DNA from: Terrabacter tumescens
GTDB taxonomy: Bacteria > Actinomycetota > Actinomycetes > Actinomycetales > Dermatophilaceae
Length of the DNA: 64,000 bases
Direction of reading: 5' to 3'
Assembly: GCF_014646815.1 (NCBI RefSeq)
Contig: NZ_BMNZ01000003.1
Span: 248,001-312,000 of the forward strand
The position numbers were made by a program, and so were the translations under genes. Within the stretch, counting starts at the first letter, position 1, and the number at the start of each line of letters is the position of its first letter. Below, piece after piece: positions 19,648 through 28,049 of the stretch. Below the pieces are notes generated by a model. That model did not search any database. It saw only the letters and a list, made by a program, of their open reading frames with translations, and was not told the origin of the DNA.

Positions 19648-20694
19648 TCAGGCGTTGATCGTCGCGGTGTCGATGACGAAGCGGTAGCGCACGTCGCCGG
19701 CGACGACACGGTCGTAGGCGGCGTCGACCTCGTCGGCCGAGATCTTCTCGATCGTCGCCCCGATGCCGTGCTCGGCGCAGAAGGCGAGCATCTCGGCCGT
19801 GGCGGGGATGCCGCCGATGTTCGAGCCGGCCACGACGCGGCTGCCGCCGACGACGGCGCCGGGCGCGAAGTCGTAGTTGCCGGCGGGCAGGCCGACGTTG
19901 GCGATGACGCCGAGCGGGCGCAGCAGACCGATGTAGGTCTGCATGGGCAGGTCCGCGCTGACGGTGTTGATGATGATGTCGAAGGTGCCCTTGAGGCTCT
20001 TCAGCACACCCTCGTCACCGGTGGCGTGGTAGGCCGTCGCGCCGAGCGCGAGGCCGTCGTCCTTCTTGGCGTCGCTGCGGCTCAGCACGCTGACCTCGGC
20101 GCCCATGGCGGCGGCGAGCTTGACGGCCATGTGGCCGAGACCGCCGAGGCCGATGACGGCGACCTTCTTTCCGGGGCCGGCGCCCCAGCGCTTGAGCGGC
20201 GACCACACGGTGATGCCGGCGCAGAGCAGCGGGGCAGCGACGTCGAGCTCGATGCCGTCGGGGATGCCGACCGCGAAGCGCTCGGAGACGACGACCTGCT
20301 GGGCGTAGCCGCCCTTGGTCGGCTCGCCGTCGTAGCCCTTGCCGTTGTAGGTCATGACGGCGCCCTTGGAGCAGAACTGCTCCTCGCCGTCCTTGCAGAA
20401 CTCGCACTCGCCGCAGGAGTCGACCATGCAGCCGACGCCGACGCGGTCGCCGACCTTGTATTTCGTGACGCCGTCACCGACGGCCGACACGATGCCGGCG
20501 ATCTCGTGCCCGGGGACCATGGGGAAGTGCGCGCTGCCCCACTCCTCGCGGACCTGGTGGATGTCGCTGTGGCAGATGCCGGCGAACTTGATGTCGATGA
20601 GGACGTCGTCGTCACGCAGGTCGCGGTGCTCGACGGTCCGGGCCTCGAAGGCGGCTCCGGCGCTCGGGGCGACCAGGGCGGGGGTGGAAATCAA
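19648..20694 (-). CDS. Zinc-dependent NAD(P) alcohol dehydrogenase (cinnamyl-alcohol type)
   Basis: This medium-chain dehydrogenase/reductase of 348 residues probably interconverts aldehydes and primary alcohols. Catalytic zinc ligands are in GICHSD and the GHE motif (VPGHEIAG). The structural zinc site has four cysteines (CGECEFCKDGEEQFC). The cofactor Rossmann motif is VIGLGGLGHMAVKLA, followed by SRSDAKK, which suits NADPH as in the YahK/CAD subfamily. The start is TTG 20694, supported by GAAGGAGACACC upstream; no ATG or GTG lies near. The physiological substrate cannot be told from sequence. Its neighbours give no pathway link. Confidence 0.93.
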   Translation of the reverse strand: MISTPALVAPSAGAAFEARTVEHRDLRDDDVLIDIKFAGICHSDIHQVREEWGSAHFPMVPGHEIAGIVSAVGDGVTKYKVGDRVGVGCMVDSCGECEFCKDGEEQFCSKGAVMTYNGKGYDGEPTKGGYAQQVVVSERFAVGIPDGIELDVAAPLLCAGITVWSPLKRWGAGPGKKVAVIGLGGLGHMAVKLAAAMGAEVSVLSRSDAKKDDGLALGATAYHATGDEGVLKSLKGTFDIIINTVSADLPMQTYIGLLRPLGVIANVGLPAGNYDFAPGAVVGGSRVVAGSNIGGIPATAEMLAFCAEHGIGATIEKISADEVDAAYDRVVAGDVRYRFVIDTATINA

Positions 20695-20797
20695 GAGGGT
20701 GTCTCCTTCGTGGTGGTTGGCGACGCTCTCAGGTGCAGCGCAGCCTCACCACCATTCATTCCCCGCCGGCCCGTCCCGGCGAACGGTGCGACCCGGC

Positions 20798-21625
20798 TCA
20801 GAGCCTCGCGAGCAGGGCCGTCGCGACGTCGCGGTAGGCCTGGGCGCCCTTGGACGTGCGGGCCGTCGCGAGGATCGAGCGGCCCACCGCGGGCGCCTCC
20901 GCGAAGCGCACCGTCTTGGGGATCGGCGGCTCGAGCACCGGCAGGTCGTAGCGTTCCCCCACGTCGGCGAGCACCTCGCGCGCGTGGTTGCTGCGCCCGT
21001 CGAAGAGGGTCGGCAGGATGCCCCACACCTCGAGGTCGCGGTTGAGGATCTTCTGCACGTCGGCGACGGTGTCGAGCAGCTGCCCGACGCCGCGGTGGCT
21101 GAGCATCTCGCACGGCATCGGGATGATGAGCGCGTCGGCGGCCGTCAGCGCGTTGAGGGTCAGCACCCCGAGGCTCGGCGAGCAGTCGAGCAGGACGACG
21201 TCGTATGCCGTGTCGACGCCTTCGAGGGCCGAGCGCAGGACGTACTCGCGCCCGGGTCGTGGCAGCAGCATGGCCTCGGCCCCGGCGAGGTCGATGGCGG
21301 AGGGGACGAGGTCGACGCCCTCCTCGCACGTGACGACGACGTCGTTGAGCTCGGCGGAGCCGGTGAGGACGTCGTGGATCGAGCGCTCGACGGTGTCGGG
21401 GTCGACCCCGAGGGAGAAGGTGAGGCAGGCCTGCGGGTCGAGGTCGACGAGCAGGACCCGCTGGCCGAGCTCGGCCAGGGCCGCGCCGATGCTCGCGACG
21501 GACGTCGTCTTGGCGACGCCACCCTTCTGGTTGGCCAGCGCGATGACCGTGGGGCCTCCGTCGGCAGCGGACCGAGCGTTGCCGGACGCCGTGGACGAGC
21601 CGGACGTGCGGGTGCGGGGCGCCAT
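20798..21625 (-). CDS. Orphan ParA/Soj-family ATPase
   Basis: This 275-residue deviant-Walker ATPase has ALANQKGGVAKTT (signature lysine present), LLVDLDPQACLTFSLG and YDVVLLDCSPSLG. There is no parB gene beside it, so it is unlikely to be the chromosomal partition ATPase. Its position matches mycobacterial Rv3213c, an orphan Soj-like protein. It may position a cellular cargo. ATG 21625 is followed by about 25 Ser/Thr/Ala-rich residues before the fold begins. The next gene downstream is adh on the same strand, 103 bp away. Confidence 0.93.
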   Translation of the reverse strand: MAPRTRTSGSSTASGNARSAADGGPTVIALANQKGGVAKTTSVASIGAALAELGQRVLLVDLDPQACLTFSLGVDPDTVERSIHDVLTGSAELNDVVVTCEEGVDLVPSAIDLAGAEAMLLPRPGREYVLRSALEGVDTAYDVVLLDCSPSLGVLTLNALTAADALIIPMPCEMLSHRGVGQLLDTVADVQKILNRDLEVWGILPTLFDGRSNHAREVLADVGERYDLPVLEPPIPKTVRFAEAPAVGRSILATARTSKGAQAYRDVATALLARL

Positions 21626-21771
21626 GCGTCCCAGTCTGTCAGGTCGGGCGCTCAGAACGCCGAGATCGTCCGCGGGGCGCGCTCGGCACGTGACAGAGCC
21701 GACACGACGGGCCCTTGGCCGTGCCGGCGCACGGCGAGCCGTGTCAGCAGGGCGAGCACCGCAGATCGGTG

Positions 21772-22656
21772 TCAGGCATCGTCCCGCTCCCGTGGGGTGG
21801 TGTCGTAGCCCGCCGGCTCGAGACCGGCCCAGTCGGACTTCTCAGGCCCCATCTGTTGACCCTCGGGGCAGTGGGCGCGGAAGTCGCACCACGAGCAGAT
21901 CGCCGAGGTGCGCGGCGGGAACCGGCTCGACTCGATGCCGACGTCCTTGAACTCGGCGTCGGCCCGCCGCAGGTCGGACGCGATCGACTCGGCCTCGGCG
22001 ATCTTGCGCCCGAGCGACTCGTCGGTGTGCTCGTGCGAGGAGACCGTGCCCGAGGGCACGTGGTGCAGCTCGACCCGGTGGCACGGCCGGCGGAACATGC
22101 TGGCTGCCGCGACGGCATACAACGCCAGCGGCAGCGACGTGCGCGCGTCGTCGTCGGTGGGCACCTGTCGGCCGGTCTTGTAGTCGACGACGACGAGCTC
22201 GCCGTCACGGTCGTCGAGCCGGTCGATGCGGCCGGTGATGGCGACCTCGTCGGTCTTGAGCGACACGCTGCGCTCGATGCCGACCGGCTGGTTGTCGCGG
22301 TCGCTCGTGCGGAGGTAGTCGGTGACGGCGTCGCGGACCCGGAGGCGCCAGGCGGCGGACTGCTCGGGGTCGCGGAAGCCGACGTCGATCCACGACGTGC
22401 GCACGAGCTCGGCGACCCCGGCGGGCGTGCGCTGCCCGGCGGGCAGGTCCCAGAAGTCGCGCAGGACGTTGTGCGTCGCGATGCCGACGGAGGTGTGGGC
22501 GCGCTGCGGCCGGGCCTGCGGACGCGGACGATCGAGGTACTGCATGCGGTAGCGGCGCGGACAGTCGAGCCAGGCGAGCAGGCGCGAGGGCGACCCGGAG
22601 TAGAGCGGCGTGGGCATGCCGGCGAAGGTCGTCTGCTCGGCCGGTCCCGTCGTCAC
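21772..22656 (-). CDS. RecB-family (Cas4-like) PD-(D/E)XK exonuclease
   Basis: The 294-residue predicted single-strand DNA nuclease has the nuclease core ITGRIDRLDDRDGELVVVDYKTGRQ, then LPLALYAVAA. A cysteine in LAWLDCPRRYRMQY near residue 32 plus three in CSWCDFRAHC near the C-terminus make the four-cysteine Fe-S arrangement of Cas4/AddB-type nucleases. There are no helicase motifs, so it acts alone or with a partner. GTG 22656 starts 9 bp after the upstream stop, so it is translated from the same transcript as the nitronate monooxygenase-like gene. No CRISPR is nearby. Confidence 0.88.
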   Translation of the reverse strand: MTTGPAEQTTFAGMPTPLYSGSPSRLLAWLDCPRRYRMQYLDRPRPQARPQRAHTSVGIATHNVLRDFWDLPAGQRTPAGVAELVRTSWIDVGFRDPEQSAAWRLRVRDAVTDYLRTSDRDNQPVGIERSVSLKTDEVAITGRIDRLDDRDGELVVVDYKTGRQVPTDDDARTSLPLALYAVAAASMFRRPCHRVELHHVPSGTVSSHEHTDESLGRKIAEAESIASDLRRADAEFKDVGIESSRFPPRTSAICSWCDFRAHCPEGQQMGPEKSDWAGLEPAGYDTTPRERDDA

Positions 22657-22665
22657 GCCGACACC

Positions 22666-23685
22666 CTACGACGCGGGACCGACACCACGTCCGACGACAT
22701 CCCCACCCCGGCGTCGTGAACCGGCAACGGTCGCGAGCCGGTCTGCGGCCGTGTGGAACTCGCGCTCGAGCGTGTCCACGACCTCGGCGACGGGTGCCAC
22801 CGAGCGGATGCTCTGCAGCCCCTGCCCGGCCGCCCACAGCTCGGACCAGCGCTTGGCCTCGGACACGGCCACGTCGTAGTCGCGCACGTCGTAGTCCCGG
22901 TGGCCCGCGCGCGCACCGCCGGGAGCGGCCTCGCCGGCAAGCCGGTCGGGGTCGAGCCCGTGCGCGATCAGGCTCGGGCGCAGCCACGACGCGTCGGCGC
23001 CGGTGATGCCGTCGCTGACGACGAGGTCGTCGGGCCCGTGGTCGACCACCATCTGCTTGTAGGCGTCGGCGGCCCTGCTCTCGGTCGTGGCGAGGAAGCG
23101 GGTGCCGAGGTAGACGAGGTCGGCGCCGGCCGCCACGGCTCCCGCCACCCCGGCGCCGTCGGCGATGCCGCCGCCCACCGTGACGAGCCCGTCGAAGATC
23201 TCGCGCACGGCCGAGACGAACGCGAACGGCGAGAGGTGCCCGGTGTGCCCGCCGGCCCCGGCGCTGATGCAGGCAAGCCCGTCGACACCGGCGGCGATCG
23301 CCTTACGGGCGAGGGCGAGGTCGACGACGTCGGCCACGACGAGACCGCCGTAGCCCTTGACGACCTCCATGACGGGTCGCGGGGAGCCGAGGGCGGTGAT
23401 GACGACCGGCGGCCGGTGCTGCGCGACGAGCGCGAGGTCGTCGGTGAGCCTGCCGTTGGTCCGGTGGGTGATGAGGTTGACCGCCCAGGGCGCGGCGCCC
23501 GCGTCGGCCGAGATGAGCCCCAGCCACTCGTCGAGCTGCTCCGGAGTCCGGCAGTTCTGGGTCGGGAACGCCCCGAGGATGCCGGCCCGCGCCGCGGCGA
23601 CGACGAGCTCGGGCCCGGACACGAGGAACATCGGCGCCGCGATGACGGGCAGCCGCAGCGAGCGCAGCAGCTCGTCCGGCGTCAC
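22666..23685 (-). CDS. Nitronate monooxygenase-like FMN protein
   Basis: The 339-residue TIM-barrel flavoprotein belongs to the NMO/2-nitropropane dioxygenase family. Features are LPVIAAPMFLVSGPELV at the N-terminus, INLITHR-like VNLITHRTN, CISAGAGGHTGHLSPFAF (with the conserved Gly-Gly-His) and VTVGGGIADGAGVAGAVAAGADLVYLGTRF, the phosphate-binding end. The family oxidises alkyl nitronates with oxygen, but many members have other roles. GTG 23685 overlaps the ligase stop by 4 bp, so the two are translationally coupled. The coupling suggests a shared pathway with the acyl-CoA ligase. Confidence 0.88.
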   Translation of the reverse strand: MTPDELLRSLRLPVIAAPMFLVSGPELVVAAARAGILGAFPTQNCRTPEQLDEWLGLISADAGAAPWAVNLITHRTNGRLTDDLALVAQHRPPVVITALGSPRPVMEVVKGYGGLVVADVVDLALARKAIAAGVDGLACISAGAGGHTGHLSPFAFVSAVREIFDGLVTVGGGIADGAGVAGAVAAGADLVYLGTRFLATTESRAADAYKQMVVDHGPDDLVVSDGITGADASWLRPSLIAHGLDPDRLAGEAAPGGARAGHRDYDVRDYDVAVSEAKRWSELWAAGQGLQSIRSVAPVAEVVDTLEREFHTAADRLATVAGSRRRGGDVVGRGVGPAS

Positions 23686-25478
23686 TCGCGAACCCCGGTC
23701 CGGCGCAGCATCCGCTTCAGCACCTTGCCGACCGCGTTGCGGGGCAGCTCGTCGCGCACCTCGAGCCGCTCGGGCAGCTTGAACGAGGCGATCTTGCGCT
23801 CGCGCAGCCACGCGACGAGCTCCTCGAGCGTCAGCGTCTCCCCCGGCCGCAGCACGACCACGGCCGCCACCCGCTCCCCCAGCCGCTCGTCCGGGTCGCC
23901 GATGACGGCGACGTCGGCGACGGCGGGGTGGTCGGCCATGAGGCCCTCGAGCTCGGCCGGGGCGATGTTCGTGCCGCCGCGGATCACCTGGTCGCGGGCG
24001 CGGTCGAGGTAGCGGAGGAACTGGCCGCGGTCGCCGGCGATCTCGAAGAGGTCCCCGGTGCGCAGGTAGCCGCGGTCGTCGAAGGGGCTCGGCAGCTCCT
24101 CGCCGTGGAGGTAGCCGGCGAAGACGCTCGGTCCGCTGATGTGCAGCTCGCCCGGGTGGCCGGGCTCGGTCACGTCCTCGCCCGTCACGATGTCGACGAG
24201 GCGGGTGTCGGTCCACTCTCCCGCGCGCGTCGACCACGTCACGCCGGGCGCGCCGAACCGGGGGAAGAACTGCGCCCGGTCTTCGGGGTCGGGGAAGTCC
24301 ACCGGGCTCGACAGCAGGCCGATCCCCTCGTTGGAGCCGAAGAAGTTGATGACGCTGATGCCTCGGCGCTCCTGCCAGCCGCGCACCATCGCCGGCTGCA
24401 GGGGCGCCGACCCCGAGCCGATCCGCGTCAGGCTGCTGACGTCGACGCGCGCCATGAGCTCCTCGTTGCCGAGCAGCATCCACAGCAGTGCCGGCGGCGC
24501 ACACGTGTAGGTGACGCGCTCGGTCGCGACCTGCCCGAGGAAGGTGGGCAGGTCGAACGGGTGGTGCTGCACGAGGACGCAGCCGCTGAGCAGCCACGGG
24601 AGGAACATCCCGCTGATGCCCGCCATGTTGATCATGGGGAACGGGTTGAGCAGCACGTCCTCGACCGTCACCTGCGGCGCCTCGGTCGTGGCGACGCCGA
24701 CCGCGAGCCAGTCCATGTGGCAGCGCGGCACGCCCTTCGGCGCACTCTCGGTGCCCGAGGTCCAGCAGATCGTCACGGCGTCGTTGGCCTCGTTGGGGTC
24801 GCCGGCGGCATGCGCCTCGACCGTGCGGCGGTCGGCGTCCATGGCCGCCTCGGGGTGCCACACCCGCACGCCGATGGGCAGCTCGGACGTCTCCGACTCG
24901 GGGCCGTACGCGACGACGGCGCGCATCGAGTCCACGTCGGCGAGCGCCGTGGCCGCCTCGGCCACGAGCTGACGCTCGCCGAACCGTGCACAGCTGACGT
25001 ATGCCGTCACGCCGGCTCGGGCGCACATGCCGGCCACCTCACGCTCCCGCAGCTGCACGGGCAGCGGCGAGACCACGACCCCGAGCCGCCACGCCGCGAG
25101 GTAGACCTCGACGAGCTCGACGGTGTTGGGCAGCTGCACCGCCAGCACGTCACCCCGCCCGAGCCCGAGCGACAGCAGGCGGGCCGCGAGGGCGGTCACC
25201 TCGGCGTCGAGCTCGTGCCACGTGAGCCGCCGCGGCGGCGAGCCGAGCAGGGTCTCCCGGTTGGCGGGGTCGACGACGGCGAGCGCGTCGCCGCGGGCCA
25301 GGACCTGGTCGGCGAAGAGGCCGTCGAGCGTCTGCTCGCCCCACCACCCCCTCGCGCGGTAGTCGGCGACCTTGTCCGGCGGGTGGAGTCCCCGTGCCGG
25401 CCTCCCGGCCGAGGTGCTGGCCGAGGTGCTGGCCGAGGTTCCGGCCGACGTTGCGGCTGATGTCACTGCGTCGGTCAT
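23682..25478 (-). CDS. AMP-dependent acyl-CoA ligase
   Basis: The 598-residue adenylate-forming enzyme activates a carboxylic acid to its CoA thioester. Motifs include the P-loop TICWTSGTESAPKGV, INFFGSNEG, YLRTGD, LDRARDQVIRGGTNIAPAELE and the C-terminal lysine in NAVGKVLKRML. The first 25 residues are a Ser/Thr/Ala repeat (TSAGTSASTSASTSA) coded by near-identical 12 bp units and look disordered. The ATG at 25478 has AGGTAGAC upstream and begins 5 bp after the stop of the HxlR gene. Size and motifs fit medium/long-chain or aryl substrates; the exact acid is unknown. The context suggests degradation of an oxidised or cleaved substrate. Confidence 0.93.
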   Translation of the reverse strand: MTDAVTSAATSAGTSASTSASTSAGRPARGLHPPDKVADYRARGWWGEQTLDGLFADQVLARGDALAVVDPANRETLLGSPPRRLTWHELDAEVTALAARLLSLGLGRGDVLAVQLPNTVELVEVYLAAWRLGVVVSPLPVQLREREVAGMCARAGVTAYVSCARFGERQLVAEAATALADVDSMRAVVAYGPESETSELPIGVRVWHPEAAMDADRRTVEAHAAGDPNEANDAVTICWTSGTESAPKGVPRCHMDWLAVGVATTEAPQVTVEDVLLNPFPMINMAGISGMFLPWLLSGCVLVQHHPFDLPTFLGQVATERVTYTCAPPALLWMLLGNEELMARVDVSSLTRIGSGSAPLQPAMVRGWQERRGISVINFFGSNEGIGLLSSPVDFPDPEDRAQFFPRFGAPGVTWSTRAGEWTDTRLVDIVTGEDVTEPGHPGELHISGPSVFAGYLHGEELPSPFDDRGYLRTGDLFEIAGDRGQFLRYLDRARDQVIRGGTNIAPAELEGLMADHPAVADVAVIGDPDERLGERVAAVVVLRPGETLTLEELVAWLRERKIASFKLPERLEVRDELPRNAVGKVLKRMLRRTGVRE

Positions 25479-25483
25479 GACGT

Positions 25484-26488
25484 CTACCTGACCCCTCGAC
25501 GTGCGGTGCGCGGGACGATCTCGATGTCGCTGCCGTGCAGGTCCGCCGAGCACTGGTCGCACGCGAGCGCCACGGCGAGCGGTGCCCCGCACGGCACGTG
25601 CTGCTGGACGAGGGCAGGACCCTCGGCCGCGGCATACCAGTGCTGCGCCCAGTCGATGGCGACCGCGACGACGGGATAGAAGGCGTGCCCCTTCGCGGTG
25701 AGGTGGTACTCCGCCCGGCCCACCCGACCCGGCCCGCGCCGGCCTCGGGCCTCGAGCACGCCGATGTCGCAGAAGGACCGCAGCCGCTCGGCGACGAGTG
25801 CGGGTGGTGCGCCCAACGCGTCCACGAAGTCGCCGAAGCGCGTCAGTCCCCGCAGGGAGGCGCCGATGAGGGCCGAGGACCACCGGTTGCCGAAGATCGA
25901 CATCGTCTCGGGGAAGAGGCCGGCCTGCGACCGGTCCACGCGGGCGTCGGAGCGACGCCGCGTCGTCGAGTCGGGGACGGACCGCTCCCACGACCCGCTG
26001 GGGCCCCACTCGGCATGCACGGTGCTCGACGGCACGGCCCCACGGCACACCCTGCAGGTCAGGTCGGGGGTGAAGTCCTGCCCGCAGAGCGCGTGGCGCA
26101 TCGCCGGCAGCGTCTGCGCGTGACCCGGCACCCACTGGCGCTCCCAGTCCCAGATGGCGATCGTGACGGGCCAGAGGCCACGGCCGCGTGCGGTGAGGAC
26201 GTACTCGGCCCGCACCGGCCGGTCCTGGTAGACGACGCGGTGCAGCACGCCCTCGCGCTCCATGGTGGCCAGCCGCGAGGAGAGCACGGCGTTGGAGATC
26301 GCGACCTCGTCGAGGAACTGGCCGTAGCGGGTCGTCCCGCGCAGGGCGCGCTGGAGGATGAGCAGCGTCCACTCGTCACCGAGCAGGCCGAGCATGCGGC
26401 CGATGGCGTTGGTCGAGCCGGGCTCGAGCTGGGTGGGGACGGTGCCGAGGTCGACGTCGTCGACCGTCGGCTCAGAGGCCGATCGCAT
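25484..26488 (-). CDS. Regulator with two HxlR winged-helix domains
   Basis: The 334-residue protein contains two HxlR-type DNA-binding domains in tandem. The first (about 28-125) has GRMLGLLGDEWTLLILQRAL and FLDEVAISNAVLSSRLATME; the second (about 190-290) has MSIFGNRWSSALIGASLRG and LGAPPALVAERLRSF. Each is followed by a short segment with paired cysteines (CRVCRG and CDQCSA), possibly small metal sites. HxlR proteins normally dimerise, so a fused pair could bind asymmetric operators. ATG 26488 overlaps the end of the dioxygenase gene by 17 bp. It probably controls the surrounding catabolic cluster. Confidence 0.9.
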   Translation of the reverse strand: MRSASEPTVDDVDLGTVPTQLEPGSTNAIGRMLGLLGDEWTLLILQRALRGTTRYGQFLDEVAISNAVLSSRLATMEREGVLHRVVYQDRPVRAEYVLTARGRGLWPVTIAIWDWERQWVPGHAQTLPAMRHALCGQDFTPDLTCRVCRGAVPSSTVHAEWGPSGSWERSVPDSTTRRRSDARVDRSQAGLFPETMSIFGNRWSSALIGASLRGLTRFGDFVDALGAPPALVAERLRSFCDIGVLEARGRRGPGRVGRAEYHLTAKGHAFYPVVAVAIDWAQHWYAAAEGPALVQQHVPCGAPLAVALACDQCSADLHGSDIEIVPRTARRGVR

Positions 26489-27989
26489 CCGCTGCCGTCT
26501 CGGCGGTGCTCCAGCGACGCAGCTCGGCTCCCGGCGCCCACGTGGAGTGGGTGCCGCTCGAGATCCGCTCCGGCAGCCGGAGCTTGCAGACCGGGCCGTC
26601 GGAGACCCGAGCGGCGTCGAACACCACGCAGTACGAGGCGTTCTCGTTCATGTCGGTCGTCAGGGTCACGAGGTAGCCGTCGTCCTCACCGGCGCTCCCG
26701 ACGCGTGGAGCCATCGCGGTCTCGCTGCCGAAGACGTTGTCGCCGAACGCATACCGCTCCTCGGTGCCGGTCTGGAGGTCGTGCTTGACGAGCCCGTCGA
26801 AGAGGAACCAGGCGGGCTTGCCGGTCGCGGCGTAGGCGTAGCGGTACTTCCCGCCGGCGTAGGCCCCGTTCATCATGCCGAACTCCGTGATGCTGTCGGA
26901 GAGCTGCTCCTCCCTGACGAGCCCGGTGCGCAGGTCGAGCCGCCAGCGGTGCAGCCGGGCCTGCATGCGGTCGAGGGCGAGGAAGCGGAAGGCGCGCTCC
27001 CACCGGTTGCCCATGCCGTTGTCCTTCGGCTCGGGGTCACCCTGGTAGAAGCCGTCGAGGACGATCTCGTCGCCCTCCTCGTAGGCGTTGACGAAGTGCA
27101 GCACGTAGGTCGACTCGGCCTCGAACCACCGGATGTCGCTCGTCTGCCCGCGCCGCGGCACGACGGCGAAGCGGCTCGGCATGTCGCGGTGGAAGCGCGC
27201 GACGTGCGCACCCTTGGCCAGCGCCTCGGGCTCCCAGAAGAGCGGGAAGTCGTTCAGCACGACGTAGTTCTCCGTGAACGCCATGTCGTGCGGGAGGCGA
27301 GGGCCCGGCAGCGGGACGTCGATGTAGTGCACGAGGTCGTCGGCCTCGTCCACGACGCCGTAGTGCATGTACGGCGCGTCCTTGCTGTAGTTGAAGAAGA
27401 GCAGCTCGCCGGTGCGGTCGTCGACCTTGGGGTGGGCCGAGACGCCCCAGTCGAAGGGGAAGCGGCCGTGCCACGTCGCCTTGCCCAGCGTCTCGGCCGA
27501 CATCGGGTCGAGCCGGTAGAGGTCACCGCACTGGTAGAAGCTCGTCAGGGCCGTGCCGCGGTGCACGACGACGTCGGTCGACGACGCGTCCTTCATCTGC
27601 CTGCGGGCCCCCCAGCCGTCCTCGCGGAGCGACAGGTAGGGCGGCTCGGCGAGCCCGGCCCACAGCGACTGCCCGGCCTCCTGCTCGGCGAGGAGGCCGT
27701 CGGTGCGCACGAACCGGTTGCGGTAGAAGGCCTTCCCGTCGCGGAAGCCGACGACGTGGACCATGCCGTCGCCGTCGAACGGGTGGTAGTGCTTGAGCGA
27801 CGGGTGCACGGGGTTCTCGGTGTTGCGGAGGTAGACGCCGTCGAGGTCGGTCGGCACCTCACCCTCGACGACGTCGAGGTCGTCCGCCCGCCACTCGGTG
27901 GTCTGCGGCTGCCACGGCCCGGTGCGGTAGGGGTGGTCGTCGTCCGCGGGCAGGGTCGAGAGCATCCGACCGACGATGTCGATGTCCAT
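26472..27989 (-). CDS. Carotenoid oxygenase-family dioxygenase
   Basis: This 505-residue seven-bladed propeller non-haem iron enzyme cleaves a C=C bond of carotenoids, apocarotenoids or stilbene-like compounds. The four expected iron ligands are visible in SAHPKVDD, LPHDMAFTE, YVLHFVNAYEEGD and GTHSTWAPG. The N-terminus YLRNTENPVHPSLKHYHPFDGDGMVH is a family hallmark. ATG 27989 follows AAGGAGACCC. Lignostilbene dioxygenases and apocarotenoid oxygenases both fit; the neighbouring CoA ligase and thiolase favour a role in breaking down an aromatic or isoprenoid chain (inference). Confidence 0.93.
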   Translation of the reverse strand: MDIDIVGRMLSTLPADDDHPYRTGPWQPQTTEWRADDLDVVEGEVPTDLDGVYLRNTENPVHPSLKHYHPFDGDGMVHVVGFRDGKAFYRNRFVRTDGLLAEQEAGQSLWAGLAEPPYLSLREDGWGARRQMKDASSTDVVVHRGTALTSFYQCGDLYRLDPMSAETLGKATWHGRFPFDWGVSAHPKVDDRTGELLFFNYSKDAPYMHYGVVDEADDLVHYIDVPLPGPRLPHDMAFTENYVVLNDFPLFWEPEALAKGAHVARFHRDMPSRFAVVPRRGQTSDIRWFEAESTYVLHFVNAYEEGDEIVLDGFYQGDPEPKDNGMGNRWERAFRFLALDRMQARLHRWRLDLRTGLVREEQLSDSITEFGMMNGAYAGGKYRYAYAATGKPAWFLFDGLVKHDLQTGTEERYAFGDNVFGSETAMAPRVGSAGEDDGYLVTLTTDMNENASYCVVFDAARVSDGPVCKLRLPERISSGTHSTWAPGAELRRWSTAETAADAIGL

Positions 27990-28049
27990 CCGGGTCTCCT
28001 TGCCTCGCAGTGGTTTCGGGGTGGTCTTGGGGCGGTTTCGGGGTGCTGT

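Noticed and set aside
21772-22656. Cas4 protein of a CRISPR system
   Set aside because: The motifs fit Cas4-like nucleases, but no other cas gene or array is present; a generic RecB-family exonuclease is safer.
25394-25470. Signal peptide or secretion repeat in the acyl-CoA ligase N-terminus
   Set aside because: The Ser/Thr/Ala repeat is not hydrophobic enough for a signal peptide; it is simple-sequence coding DNA.
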